64,000 nt of DNA from Staphylococcus epidermidis. GTDB taxonomy: Bacteria > Bacillota > Bacilli > Staphylococcales > Staphylococcaceae. The position numbers and the translations under genes are program-made. Positions 19,135 through 28,596 of the stretch are shown piece after piece. Below the pieces are notes generated by a model. The model was not told the DNA's origin. It was given only the letters and a program-made list of their open reading frames with translations, and ran no database searches. Each line of letters begins with the position of its first letter. Within the stretch, counting starts at the first letter, position 1. The stretch covers positions 372,001-436,000 of the forward strand of contig NZ_AP019721.1 of the NCBI RefSeq assembly GCF_006742205.1. Reading direction: 5' to 3'.

Positions 19135-20145
19135 ATGCATTGTCCGAATTGCGGTAATCCAATAGAAGATGATGATTTATTCTGTGGTGAATGTGGACAT
19201 AAAATAAGTCGACATCCACAGTCAGTCAGAAATGCAGAAAGTGAAATAACAAAAGCTGAAAAGAATGATGAAGAACAAAACATAACATCAAATAATAAAG
19301 AAAACAACGCAGCGACTCATCAAAATGTTGATTCAACATCTCATGATGAGACTAGATCAAATGAAAATGACGTAGCAGATTCAACATTACAATCTAAGCA
19401 GTCACATAATGATACCCAACAATCAAATCTCTCTACATACCATCAAAGACCTCAACATCGAGAAATTCCTCAAAATCAACACAATCACGATCAACAGCAA
19501 AGTCAAATAGGTCAACAAGCTAAACAAGTAACAAATGAAAGTAAAGGTTTCTTTAAAAGTGCATTTACTGCACCTGATAAAATCATTCAAACTAATCATG
19601 TTTTCAGTTTTAAATTATTATTATCATTATTAATAATCGGTTTTATTGTATTAGCAATTTTACTCGCTTCCGTAATACCAGTTGAGATTGGTATTTTCGG
19701 TACTACAAGAGGAAGTTTGGTAACGAGTATCATTTTTGGTATTATTCTATTTTTGGTTGTCATAGTAGGTGCAATATTTGGGCTTACACGTTTAGTAGTT
19801 AGACAACCTATTGCATTTAAAAAAGTATTATCAGACTATGTGTTAATTAATAGTGTTTCGTTAGCAATTTTAATTATTTCTGTAATTTTAATATTAGCAG
19901 AATCATACAGCTTTGGCGGAAGTATAGCATTATTGTCTTTATTATTATTTATTGCTTCTGGTATTTATCTAATTGCGAAGTATAGCACTGGTAATCAAAC
20001 AAGAATATCCAGCTTTTATGGTGTGATTATTTATATCATTATTTTGTTCTTATTTATTCGTATTTTTGGGGAGGCATTTTTCCATCAAATATTTGGTGAT
20101 TTTATAGAAGAACTAGGGGATTTATTTGAAGGAGGAACTTATTAA
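19135..20145 (+). CDS. Zinc-ribbon multi-pass membrane protein
   Basis: A 336-residue protein. Residues 1-25 form a zinc ribbon (C3, C6, C17, C20 in CPNCG and CGECG). A long Gln/Asn/His-rich hydrophilic stretch (about 28-145) follows, then about five membrane segments from residue 160 to near 330. AGGAGG precedes the ATG. It is three bases from the next zinc-ribbon gene, which has its own GGAGG, so they form an operon. No enzymatic motif is visible. By layout it is a membrane protein with a cytoplasmic metal-binding head; its function is unknown. Confidence 0.75.
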   Translation: MHCPNCGNPIEDDDLFCGECGHKISRHPQSVRNAESEITKAEKNDEEQNITSNNKENNAATHQNVDSTSHDETRSNENDVADSTLQSKQSHNDTQQSNLSTYHQRPQHREIPQNQHNHDQQQSQIGQQAKQVTNESKGFFKSAFTAPDKIIQTNHVFSFKLLLSLLIIGFIVLAILLASVIPVEIGIFGTTRGSLVTSIIFGIILFLVVIVGAIFGLTRLVVRQPIAFKKVLSDYVLINSVSLAILIISVILILAESYSFGGSIALLSLLLFIASGIYLIAKYSTGNQTRISSFYGVIIYIIILFLFIRIFGEAFFHQIFGDFIEELGDLFEGGTY

Positions 20146-20148
20146 AAT

Positions 20149-21480
20149 ATGAAATATTGCAGTAATTGTGGTCAACCTCTTCGAGAAGGTGTAAAGGTGT
20201 GTACAAATTGTGGTACGCCTGTGAGAAATGATGGACCTAATTATAAACATTCAGAACAACGTTATTCTCATCAACAACCACGTTCCAATAAGAGTAATAA
20301 AAAAACTTGGTTGATTGTTACTATAGTGTTAGCCATTATCATTGCTTTGGTAGTAATCTTTACTATAGCTAAAAATCAAATGTCTCCAGAAAAACAAGCG
20401 ACTCACATTGCACATGCTATCAAAAAAGACGATGCTAAATCATTATCTAAGCAATTAACATCAAACGATCATCGTTTAAATGAAGAAGAAGCACGTGCGT
20501 ACTTAAAGTATATTAAAGCAGAAAGTGATTTAAAGCATGTTGCTGACAAAGTTGAAGAAAACACCAAAGATATTAAAAATAATCACTATAACAATTTATC
20601 TGTAGATGCAAATGATAATAATATTTTAAATATATCTAAAGACGGGAAAAAATATGTTTTTTTTGATAACTATCAATTTAATGTTCCTCAAAAAACAATT
20701 ACGATCGTTTCAAGTGATAGTGGTGAAATTACTTATGAATTTAACGGGGATAAACATCATATTTCTGTAGAAGAAGATGACGATAAAGAATTAGGAACAT
20801 TTCCTATCGGTGATTATAATTTAAAAGCATCAAAAGACATGGAAGGTAAAAATTTTAAAGGCGCTATTACAATTGATATGAGTGAAAGTGATAGTATTGC
20901 ATATGAATCGTTTAAACAAAAACGTTTTAATGTTGATACTGAAGGCGGATATATATTAGATAATGTAAAAATATATGCTAATGGTAAAGAAATAGGCGAT
21001 GGTTTTTCATCAGAAACATATGGTCCTTATGATCCAGATGAAGAAGTTATCGTTCACGCTGAAGGTTCATACGAAGGAAAAACTTTTAAATCAAATTCGG
21101 TCAATGTAGCAAGTGCAAGCGAAAAAGATGGTGGTGTGACAGATGTCACAGTCAAATTCGATGAAGAAGCTATTGATCAGTATGTCGATAAAAAATTAGA
21201 TGAAAAATACGATGATTCAGATGACGAGTCAGATAACGATTCAAGTAGTGGCGAAGTAACGCGTGAAAATGTAATTGATAAAGTAGAGTCATATGAAGGA
21301 CATACACTAGATACTGATACGTATACGTATAAAGAACCTGAAAAAACCGGTGATGGTAAATGGGGTTTTTCATTCTTAGATAAAGATGGAGATTTAGCTG
21401 GATCGTACACGGTAGACATTGACGACGGTTATGTTACAGAATATGACGAAGATGGTGAAGAAGTTGGATCTGGTTATTAA
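20149..21480 (+). CDS. TcaA-like zinc-ribbon membrane protein
   Basis: A 443-residue single-pass protein: zinc ribbon (C4, C7, C18, C21), one membrane segment (53-74) and a large outside region. From MSPEKQATHIAHAIKKDD through YLKYIKAESDLK, KYVFFDNYQF and SETYGPYDPD it follows the S. aureus TcaA pattern (NSPEAQ, INYIKDE, YIFFDN, SKTYGPYP). TcaA is linked to glycopeptide susceptibility and envelope stress. The C-terminal domain of TcaA is absent; instead an acidic Ser/Asp linker leads to a 67-residue module (370-437) shared with the lipoprotein ending at 5854. It is a TcaA-family paralog rather than TcaA itself. Confidence 0.75.
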   Translation: MKYCSNCGQPLREGVKVCTNCGTPVRNDGPNYKHSEQRYSHQQPRSNKSNKKTWLIVTIVLAIIIALVVIFTIAKNQMSPEKQATHIAHAIKKDDAKSLSKQLTSNDHRLNEEEARAYLKYIKAESDLKHVADKVEENTKDIKNNHYNNLSVDANDNNILNISKDGKKYVFFDNYQFNVPQKTITIVSSDSGEITYEFNGDKHHISVEEDDDKELGTFPIGDYNLKASKDMEGKNFKGAITIDMSESDSIAYESFKQKRFNVDTEGGYILDNVKIYANGKEIGDGFSSETYGPYDPDEEVIVHAEGSYEGKTFKSNSVNVASASEKDGGVTDVTVKFDEEAIDQYVDKKLDEKYDDSDDESDNDSSSGEVTRENVIDKVESYEGHTLDTDTYTYKEPEKTGDGKWGFSFLDKDGDLAGSYTVDIDDGYVTEYDEDGEEVGSGY

Positions 21481-21495
21481 TATTTAATGTAAGAA

Positions 21496-21530
21496 CCTGA
21501 GACAAAAATAATTGTCTCAGGTGTTTTATT
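21496..21530 (+). terminator. Terminator after the TcaA-like gene
   Basis: Perfect arms CCTGAGACAA (21496-21505) and TTGTCTCAGG (21512-21521), then TGTTTTATT. It closely resembles the terminator at 11229. Confidence 0.85.
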
Positions 21531-21756
21531 GTAGTGGAAATTGATGACTAATTTTAAAGTAGCTATGTAACAAATTTTTATTTTTAGGACTTGTTGTTAA
21601 AATGTGGAAATACACGCAATTCAAATTCGGTCGCTTTTTTTAATTTTTTAAGAGTTAAAGTCGAATTGTCTTGTACATTCGATATTTCCTTTATATATTC
21701 GCTAATATATAATATTATTAAATAATGTGTTATGTAGATGAAAGAGAGGTCATATT

Positions 21757-22473
21757 GTGATTGAAGCGAATCAAATTTTAGCTAAAATGAAAAATCAAAA
21801 AATCAACTATGATAAAGTATTAAGAAAGATAATTTCTCAATGGGAACGTGATGGAGAACGCCCTAAAATCTTACTTCATAGTTGTTGTGCACCTTGTAGT
21901 ACATATACGTTAGAGTTTTTAACACAATATGCGGATATAGCGATTTATTTTGCGAATCCTAATATACATCCCAAAAGTGAATATTTAAGACGTGCTAAAG
22001 TTCAAGAACAATTTGTAAATGATTTTAATAATAAAACAGGTGCAAATGTAAAGTATATTGAAGCCGAATATGAACCGCATAAATTTATGAAAATGGCAAA
22101 AGATAAAGGTTTAACTGAAGAGCCGGAAGGTGGACTAAGATGTACGGCTTGTTTCGAGATGCGATTAGAAATTGTTGCAAAAGCTGCTTTAGAACATGGT
22201 TACGATTATTTTGGTAGTGCAATCACACTCTCTCCAAAGAAAAATGCGCAATTAATCAATGAACTAGGTATGGATGTACAAAATATATATAATGTAAAAT
22301 ATTTACCAAGTGATTTTAAAAAGAATAAAGGGTATGAACGTTCTATCGAAATGTGTAATGATTATAATATTTTTAGACAATGTTATTGTGGTTGTGTATT
22401 TGCAGCGATGAAGCAAGGTATAGATTTTAAACAAATAAATAAAGATGCTCAAGCATTTTTACAACAATTTTAA
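21757..22473 (+). CDS. queH: Epoxyqueuosine reductase QueH
   Basis: Last step of queuosine synthesis in tRNA, reducing epoxyqueuosine to queuosine. The 238-residue protein (old DUF208) carries the cysteine motifs of the iron-sulfur cluster and redox pair: LLHSCCAPCSTY, GGLRCTACFEMR and FRQCYCGC. It replaces QueG in many Firmicutes. The start is GTG after AGAGAGG. It stands alone between a terminator and an IS relic whose leading hairpin probably ends its transcript. Confidence 0.9.
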   Translation: MIEANQILAKMKNQKINYDKVLRKIISQWERDGERPKILLHSCCAPCSTYTLEFLTQYADIAIYFANPNIHPKSEYLRRAKVQEQFVNDFNNKTGANVKYIEAEYEPHKFMKMAKDKGLTEEPEGGLRCTACFEMRLEIVAKAALEHGYDYFGSAITLSPKKNAQLINELGMDVQNIYNVKYLPSDFKKNKGYERSIEMCNDYNIFRQCYCGCVFAAMKQGIDFKQINKDAQAFLQQF

Positions 22474-22755
22474 AAATATAAAATGTGAGGCTCGGACATA
22501 ATTCCTAGCAAAATAGCCAGTAAATGAGTTTTCATAAATTCATTTACTGGCATCTTTATTTAAAATACTTCGTATTGTTGGCTCGCTTTCTTAGGGGACA
22601 GCTTCAGCCTGTAGTCTTCAGCTTGTCCTGTTCCCTCAAGAGTCTCGCCAAAATACTTTGTGTTTATATGTAATTTTACATTAAAATACTTTAAAAAAAT
22701 AAGCCCTTTCGTATAATTTAATAAACATCACTAAACTAAATTAACGAGGTGCCTT

Positions 22756-22911
22756 ATGTATAAAGACTATAACATGACTCAACATACTCTACTAATGGAA
22801 ACTTCAGTTCTTATCCCTACGAATGATATTTCACGACATGTAAATGATATTGCAGAAACAATTCCCGATACTGAATTCGATGAATTCAGACATTATCGTG
22901 GCTTAATATAA
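22756..22911 (+). pseudogene. IS1182-family transposase, N-terminal fragment, copy 2
   Basis: Fifty-one residues starting MYKDYNMTQHTLLMETSVLI and ending FDEFRHYRGLI before a stop. It matches the fragment at 3880 and the IS1272-type transposase N-terminus. The remaining protein is deleted. Confidence 0.8.
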
Positions 22912-22958
22912 GAAAAGTAACAGCTCAACGAGGTGAAAATCATCAAAAAAATTATAAA

Positions 22959-22999
22959 AAAGACAATTTCTATATTATTTCAATAGAAATTGTCTTTAT
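22959..22999. terminator. Hairpin near the right end of IS relic copy 2
   Basis: Perfect 15-bp arms AAAGACAATTTCTAT (22959-22973) and ATAGAAATTGTCTTT (22983-22997), flanked by A and T runs. It can terminate the minus-strand gene at 23042-23311 as well as plus-strand transcription. Confidence 0.75.
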
Positions 23000-23041
23000 T
23001 TACTTATCTTGGACCTTTTTGTCCCAGGCTCATTTGTATAT

Positions 23042-23311
23042 TTATATCGTTTTTTGGATGAATCGTATGATGGCTATCACTACAATGACAATCATTGAAA
23101 CGAAAGATAAGATTTTGAAATGCTTACTTTTTGTTTCTTTATTAGATTCTCCATTTTCCATCATTTCCTGTAGTTCTCGTTCTATCTCAAGATCTAAATC
23201 AGTTTTTTGATAACCATTTAAACCTTGTCTATCTATATGGTCATTTTGATGTTTATAGTTGTTATTACTATCTTTTTTAGTATCGGTATCTTCTTTGTTT
23301 ATTTTATCCAT
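23042..23311 (-). CDS. Small single-pass membrane protein, unknown
   Basis: An 89-residue protein with a hydrophilic, Asp/Asn/Lys-rich N-terminal part (about 1-65) and one C-terminal membrane segment (about 68-88), i.e. tail-anchored or type II. GGAGG seven bases upstream fixes the ATG at 23311; a start at 23338 would add nine residues across that site. It follows pyrD on the same strand after 93 bases and may be co-transcribed with it. I recognise no family. Confidence 0.6.
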   Translation of the reverse strand: MDKINKEDTDTKKDSNNNYKHQNDHIDRQGLNGYQKTDLDLEIERELQEMMENGESNKETKSKHFKILSFVSMIVIVVIAIIRFIQKTI

Positions 23312-23404
23312 GATAGGACCTCCAATGAATAATAGCATTCTTAAACTTTTATACGTTATTTATTAAATTATTCATTATTTAAAAGGCAGCTTCATAATTG
23401 TAAT

Positions 23405-24469
23405 TTATGCATCTAAACCAATAATATCACTTACATTAGCATAACCATGTCGAGTTAAATAATGCGCAATTTCTTTATTCATTTTCTTAGTCAAACCTGG
23501 TCCTTCAATGACTAATGAAGAGTATATTTGTAGTAATGATGCACCGTTTCTTAACATTTTGATAGCATCTTCAGAACTGAATATACCACCAGTTCCAATA
23601 ATTAAGAAGTTACCTCGTGTTTGTTGATAGGCATATTTAACCAGTTGTAAGTTTCTTTGGAATAATGGTCTGCCACTCAAGCCACCTTTTTGTATTTTAT
23701 TTTTTGAATTTAATCCATCGCGTTGTCGTGTCGTATTTGCCAACATAACCCCATCGAATGTATCTGTAATTGAAGGCAAGATTTTTTTAAAACCATCTAA
23801 TTCCATATCAGATGTTAACTTTAAAAAGATAGGTACATTAATATTGTTCTTAGCTTTAAATGAATTTAAAGCATCACATAACATCGAAAATTCATCTTCG
23901 TCGTGAAAGTTTTGGAGATTTTCTGTATTTGGGGAGCTAATATTCACTGTAAAGAATGAGACGTCATTTTTAAATGTGTCAATCACTTTAATGTAATCTT
24001 GATAGCGATTTTCATAGGAAGTTGTTTTATTCACACCAACATTTAATCCTACTGGTATTGAGCATGAATGATTACGTAAATTACTTAGTGCTTTATTCAT
24101 ACCCTTATTATTGAATCCCATACGATTGATGAGTGCATCATCTTCTAGTAAACGATACATGCGTGGTTTTGGATTACCTGGTTGAGGCTTAGGTGTTATA
24201 CCGCCGAGTTCAATTGCACCGAAGCCAATGTTTTCAAGTGCTTTTGGAACTTCACAAGATTTATCAAAACCTGCAGCTAACCCGATAGGATTATCAAAAG
24301 AAATACCGTGAATGTGTTGCGTTAATATTGGATTGTTATAAGTAAATAACTTATTAACGATAGGTAAAATGGGTGAACATTTTTGAACACACTTCAACGC
24401 ATTGATGGTCAAACCATGTGCTCGTTCAGGATCTAATTTGAATAATAAAGGCTTAACTAATTTGTACAT
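23405..24469 (-). CDS. pyrD: Dihydroorotate dehydrogenase (quinone), class 2
   Basis: Oxidises dihydroorotate to orotate in pyrimidine synthesis, passing electrons to menaquinone. The 354-residue length, the N-terminal helical extension (LFKLDPERAHGLTINALK) and the catalytic Ser in NISSPNTENLQ mark the membrane-associated class 2. FMN-site stretches NPIGLAAGFDKSCEVP and LIIGTGGIFSSEDA are clear. TAGGAG precedes the ATG. The gene is separate from a pyr operon, as is common for class 2 enzymes. Confidence 0.93.
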   Translation of the reverse strand: MYKLVKPLLFKLDPERAHGLTINALKCVQKCSPILPIVNKLFTYNNPILTQHIHGISFDNPIGLAAGFDKSCEVPKALENIGFGAIELGGITPKPQPGNPKPRMYRLLEDDALINRMGFNNKGMNKALSNLRNHSCSIPVGLNVGVNKTTSYENRYQDYIKVIDTFKNDVSFFTVNISSPNTENLQNFHDEDEFSMLCDALNSFKAKNNINVPIFLKLTSDMELDGFKKILPSITDTFDGVMLANTTRQRDGLNSKNKIQKGGLSGRPLFQRNLQLVKYAYQQTRGNFLIIGTGGIFSSEDAIKMLRNGASLLQIYSSLVIEGPGLTKKMNKEIAHYLTRHGYANVSDIIGLDA

Positions 24470-24692
24470 ATAAATGCTCCTATTTCATTATATTTGAGGC
24501 TTACTATCCCCAGTTAATATGTTTGAAATTCATTCTTTTAATAGACTAGCATTTTCATGTAAAATTTCATAGTTAAATATTAGAAAGTTAAAAAATTGAC
24601 TTAATTTAATAATATAAAGAATTTAAGATTAATGTTTTCATTATAGGTAATATAATAATGTAGATATAATATAAAGTTAAGAGGGTGAGAAA

Positions 24693-25550
24693 ATGAATGA
24701 ACAATGGATGAGCGCATTGCCACTTGACAATGTGAAAGACATTTCTCCAGTAAGTGGCGGAGATGTAAATGAAGCATTTAAAGTCACTACAGTTGAAGAA
24801 GATATTTTTTTTCTACTCGTTCAACGTCAACGATCAGAAGCCTTTTATGCCGCAGAAATTGCAGGACTAAATGAATTTGAAAATGCAGGTATAACAGCTC
24901 CAAGAGTAATTGCAAGTGGAGAGATAAATGGAGATGCATATTTATTATTAAGTTTTCTTGAAGAAGGTAGTCAAGGGAGTCAAAGAGAGCTTGCTCGATT
25001 AGTTGCTAGAATGCATAGCCAATACCAACAAGATAATAAATTTGGATTCCGTTTACCACATGAAGGTGCAGATATTTCCTTTGATAATTCATGGACTGAG
25101 ACATGGAAAGAGATTTTTATAAATCGTAGAATGGATCACTTACAAGATGAGTTATTACGTGTAGGATTGTGGAAACAAGAAGATAAAAAAATGTATGAAC
25201 GTGTAAGAAAAGTTATTGTTGATGAACTTTCAAATCATACTAGTAAGCCCTCTCTGTTACATGGTGATTTATGGGGAGGTAACTACATGTTCTTAACAAA
25301 TGGCCAACCTGCTTTATTTGATCCTGCACCACTATATGGAGATAGAGAATTTGACATAGGAATCACTACAGTATTTGGTGGATTTACACAAGAGTTCTAT
25401 GATGAATATAATCAACAGTTACCACTAGCCAAGGGATCACAAAAGCGTATAGAATTTTATAGATTATATTTACTTATGATACATTTACTTAAATTTGGAG
25501 GTATGTATGCTGATAGTGTACAACGCTCTATGAAAATCATTTTAGAATAA
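24693..25550 (+). CDS. Fructosamine kinase family protein
   Basis: A 285-residue member of the fructosamine-3-kinase/ribulosamine-kinase family (usual length near 288). Kinase-like motifs are visible: SGGDVNEAFKV at the nucleotide end, the catalytic LLHGDLWGGNYMF and the metal-binding LFDPAPLYGDREFDIG. It is predicted to phosphorylate sugar adducts on amines, which destabilises them and repairs glycated molecules; the natural substrate in bacteria is often a ribulosamine. GAGGGTGAG precedes the ATG. It is monocistronic, ended by a strong terminator. Confidence 0.88.
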   Translation: MNEQWMSALPLDNVKDISPVSGGDVNEAFKVTTVEEDIFFLLVQRQRSEAFYAAEIAGLNEFENAGITAPRVIASGEINGDAYLLLSFLEEGSQGSQRELARLVARMHSQYQQDNKFGFRLPHEGADISFDNSWTETWKEIFINRRMDHLQDELLRVGLWKQEDKKMYERVRKVIVDELSNHTSKPSLLHGDLWGGNYMFLTNGQPALFDPAPLYGDREFDIGITTVFGGFTQEFYDEYNQQLPLAKGSQKRIEFYRLYLLMIHLLKFGGMYADSVQRSMKIILE

Positions 25551-25560
25551 AGAACATCGA

Positions 25561-25599
25561 CCTCACTAAAGATATCAACGGGCTTTAGTGAGGTTTTTA
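25561..25599 (+). terminator. Terminator after the fructosamine kinase gene
   Basis: Perfect 11-bp arms CCTCACTAAAG (25561-25571) and CTTTAGTGAGG (25583-25593), then TTTTT. Confidence 0.92.
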
Positions 25600-25756
25600 A
25601 ACATAAGATTGATTGAAAATTTTAAAAATAGGGTATATTTAAATTTGTAATACGATTTTTCTGTGATTAAAAGAAATTTATTATAAAAAAAGGGGTATGA
25701 CGTACGACATAATTTTCAGTCAGTGATTTACTCTATGAAATGGAGAAGAAAAGATT

Positions 25757-27136
25757 ATGGCAGATAAACTGCAAAGAGAATTAAGCAATAGACATATACA
25801 ATTAATTGCTATTGGCGGGGCTATTGGAACAGGTTTATTTCTTGGTGCTGGCCAATCTATTCATTTAGCAGGCCCATCTATCTTACTAACATACATAATA
25901 GTAGGTTTTGTTCTCTTTATGTTCATGAGAGCTATGGGAGAATTACTGTTATCCAATTTAGGATTTAAATCGTTTGGTGACATTGCTCATCATCATATTG
26001 GTTCTATGGCAGGTTTTATGGTGGGGTGGACATATTGGTTAACATGGATTATTTCAGGAATGGCAGAAGTGACTGCTGTTGCCAAGTATGTTTCCTTCTG
26101 GTATCCAACAATTCCAAACTGGTTAACAGCTGCAGCGACTATTTTAGTTTTAGTTGCTTTAAATCTATTCAGTGCTAAATTATTTGGAGAATTAGAATTT
26201 TGGCTATCTATTATTAAAGTTTTGACTATTTTAGCTTTGATAGCCGTTGGTGTTGTTATGATTGTATTTGGAATGAAGACAAGCTATGGCCCTGCAACGG
26301 TAACGAATATATGGAAAGACGGAGGCTTTTTCCCTAATGGTGCACAAGGTTTCTTCATGTCATTCCAAATGGCAATTTTCTCATTTATTGGTATTGAGTT
26401 GATTGGAATAACTGCAGGGGAGACTAAAGATCCTCACAAAACAATTCCTCAAGCAATTAATAATGTACCGTTTAGAATATTATTATTTTATATAGGATCG
26501 TTGGCAGTTATCATGTCTGTTGTACCATGGCAACAATTGAATCCTGCTGACAGTCCATACGTTAAAATGTTTGGATTAGTTGGAATCCCTTTTGCAGCAG
26601 GTATTATTAACTTTGTTGTACTTACAGCTGCAGCCTCTTCTTGTAATAGTGGTATATTTGCTAATAGCCGTACGATGTTTGGATTAGCTGGAAGAAAGCA
26701 AGGTCCAGCATTCTTACATAGAACCAATAAGCACGGCGTACCACATTATGCTATTTTAGTGACATGTGGCTTATTAAGTATTTCAGTCGTGTTAAATGCA
26801 ATTTTTAAAGATGCGACTAAAGTGTTCGTACAAATTACAACATTTTCAACTGTTTTAAATATTATGATTTGGACAATTATTATGATCGCGTATCTAGGTT
26901 ATTTAAGACATGAACCGAAACAGCATAAAGAAAGTAACTATAAAATGTGGGGCGGAAAATACATGGCTTACAGTATTTTAGGGTTCTTTGCATTTATTTT
27001 TATTATACTATTGATTAATAGTGCAACGCGTTATGCCGTACTTTCTGCACCCGTATGGTTTGTTATCATGCTATTGATGTATCAAAAATATAAAAAAGAA
27101 TCTCGCAAAGCTAAAATTAAAAATGAGGAAGAGTAA
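25757..27136 (+). CDS. cycA: Amino acid permease, D-serine/D-alanine/glycine type
   Basis: A 459-residue APC transporter with about 12 membrane segments. The first helix motif QLIAIGGAIGTGLFLGAG, the second-helix GPSILLTYIIVGFVLFMFMR and the ELIGITAGETKDPHKTIPQA loop are those of the AAT family; overall it resembles CycA/AapA, which import glycine, D-alanine and D-serine by proton symport. The exact substrate is inferred. TGGAGAAG precedes the ATG. A terminator follows, so it stands alone. Confidence 0.85.
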   Translation: MADKLQRELSNRHIQLIAIGGAIGTGLFLGAGQSIHLAGPSILLTYIIVGFVLFMFMRAMGELLLSNLGFKSFGDIAHHHIGSMAGFMVGWTYWLTWIISGMAEVTAVAKYVSFWYPTIPNWLTAAATILVLVALNLFSAKLFGELEFWLSIIKVLTILALIAVGVVMIVFGMKTSYGPATVTNIWKDGGFFPNGAQGFFMSFQMAIFSFIGIELIGITAGETKDPHKTIPQAINNVPFRILLFYIGSLAVIMSVVPWQQLNPADSPYVKMFGLVGIPFAAGIINFVVLTAAASSCNSGIFANSRTMFGLAGRKQGPAFLHRTNKHGVPHYAILVTCGLLSISVVLNAIFKDATKVFVQITTFSTVLNIMIWTIIMIAYLGYLRHEPKQHKESNYKMWGGKYMAYSILGFFAFIFIILLINSATRYAVLSAPVWFVIMLLMYQKYKKESRKAKIKNEEE

Positions 27137-27437
27137 AGCACTTATTATTTCAAATAGGACGAGTTAGCTAACACTTCATAACGTTAGTATTTAAACTAAA
27201 GGTTATGAAGTGTATTTTAATTAAAAAAATTAATGTTTTGAATTAAATGTCGAATAAGTTATCTTAATTTTCAGAAAAATATGATATACTATTGAGCATA
27301 GTCTTGAATGTCATATATGCATTTCACTAATTATCCCTCTAAGTTACAGCATCTAAGAAAGATTTAATTGAATCATATATGGGCTTCGAGACTCTTTTTA
27401 TACATAATTTCACTTAGCACATTGGGAGGTTTAACTT
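27137..27437. other. Intergenic region after cycA
   Basis: About 300 bases holding the cycA terminator (27171-27213) and the promoter and leader of the PTS IIC gene. I looked for a T-box or riboswitch fold in the leader and found none convincing. Confidence 0.4.
27171..27218 (+). terminator. Terminator after cycA
   Basis: Perfect 12-bp arms ACACTTCATAAC (27171-27182) and GTTATGAAGTGT (27202-27213), then ATTTTAATT. Confidence 0.8.
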
Positions 27438-28496
27438 ATGTCGACGATAAAAAATATCGATGGACCAAAGGATTTTGTTTTTAGAGTGTTATCAGGGGTA
27501 GCAATTGGAATAGTAGCCGGACTCGTTCCAAATGCAATTTTGGGAGAAATTTTTAAATACTTTATGCAATATCATCCTATTTTCAAAACTTTATTAGGGG
27601 TCGTTCAAGCCATCCAATTTACAGTGCCAGCGCTTATTGGAGCATTGATAGCTATGAAGTTCAATATGACACCTTTAGCAATAGCTGTAGTAGCAAGTGC
27701 CTCATATGTTGGTAGTGGTGCAGCTCAATTTAAACAAGGTACATGGGTAATTGCGGGAATTGGGGATTTAATTAATACGATGTTAACTGCATCCATCGCC
27801 GTGTTACTTATTTTATTAATAGAAGAACGTGTTGGTAGTATGGCTTTAATTGTTTTTCCGACAGTTGTTGGTGGTTTAGCAGCTACAATCGGCGTATTTA
27901 CTTTACCATATGTAAGGTTAATTACAACGGGAATTGGTAACATGGTTAATAGCTTTACTGAATTACAACCAGTGTTTATGAGTATGTTAATCTCTATGGT
28001 GTTTAGTTTTATAATCATATCACCATTGTCAACTGTAGCCATAGCTATTGCTATTGGATTATCAGGTATTGCTGCGGGATCTGCTTCAATAGGTATAGCA
28101 GCGACAGAAGCTGTATTATTGATTGGTACCAGCAAAGTTAATCATGTAGGTATTCCTTTATCAATATTTTTCGGTGGGGTGAAAATGATGATGCCAAATA
28201 TGGTTAAATACCCTGTCATTATGATTCCGATTTTCTTGACAGCGGCAATATCTGGTATTGCTTCAGGGATTATTGGTATTTCAGGAACAAAAGAATCAGC
28301 AGGATTTGGTTTTATCGGAATGGTTGGGCCTATTAATGCCTTTAAATTTATGCATGTTGATTCTGCATGGTTAAGTTTATTACTTATTGTCATCGCCTTT
28401 TTTGTTGTGCCGTTTCTAGTTGCATGGATTTTAGATTTAATACTTAGAAGATTAATTCATTTGTATGAGAATGATATTTTTAAATTTATGGGATAA
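27438..28496 (+). CDS. PTS EIIC-type membrane protein, stand-alone
   Basis: A 352-residue glycine- and isoleucine-rich membrane protein with roughly ten segments, resembling the EIIC_2 (PTS sugar permease-like) family. The GSGAAQFKQGTWVIAGIGD and SKVNHVGIPLSIFFGGVKMM stretches are characteristic. No EIIA or EIIB domain is fused or adjacent, so it either works with remote components or is a PTS-independent transporter. GGGAGG precedes the ATG. The substrate is unknown. Confidence 0.75.
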   Translation: MSTIKNIDGPKDFVFRVLSGVAIGIVAGLVPNAILGEIFKYFMQYHPIFKTLLGVVQAIQFTVPALIGALIAMKFNMTPLAIAVVASASYVGSGAAQFKQGTWVIAGIGDLINTMLTASIAVLLILLIEERVGSMALIVFPTVVGGLAATIGVFTLPYVRLITTGIGNMVNSFTELQPVFMSMLISMVFSFIIISPLSTVAIAIAIGLSGIAAGSASIGIAATEAVLLIGTSKVNHVGIPLSIFFGGVKMMMPNMVKYPVIMIPIFLTAAISGIASGIIGISGTKESAGFGFIGMVGPINAFKFMHVDSAWLSLLLIVIAFFVVPFLVAWILDLILRRLIHLYENDIFKFMG

Positions 28497-28504
28497 AGCT
28501 TCGT

Positions 28505-28540
28505 ATCTCTTCGACGTTTAGAACGTTGAAGAGATTTTTC
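28505..28540 (+). terminator. Terminator after the PTS IIC gene
   Basis: Perfect 14-bp arms ATCTCTTCGACGTT (28505-28518) and AACGTTGAAGAGAT (28522-28535), then TTTT. Confidence 0.92.
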
Positions 28541-28596
28541 TATGTTAAAATATAACAATATAACATCTAACTTTAACATATATAGAGGGTGAAACG

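Larger units (their letters stand above)
22487..23031 (+). mobile_element. Internally deleted IS1182-family element, copy 2
   Basis: A 545-base relic with both ends: left GAGGCTCGGACATAATTCC (22487) and right GTCCCAGGCTC (ending 23031), imperfect inverted repeats of one another. Inside are the conserved hairpin (22515-22551), the same long leader as copy 1, a 51-codon transposase start, and a perfect 15-bp hairpin near the right end (22959-22997). The transposase body is deleted, leaving a MITE-like unit. It sits between queH and a small minus-strand gene and probably now acts as their terminator. Confidence 0.75.

Noticed and set aside
21170..21419. Two minus-strand frames over the end of the TcaA-like gene
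   Set aside because: Shadow of a gene rich in Asp/Glu/Ser codons, which give few stops on the other strand; no ribosome binding site.
27290..27437. A T-box or riboswitch before the PTS IIC gene
   Set aside because: No T-box sequence, no conserved riboswitch core and no terminator hairpin in the leader.
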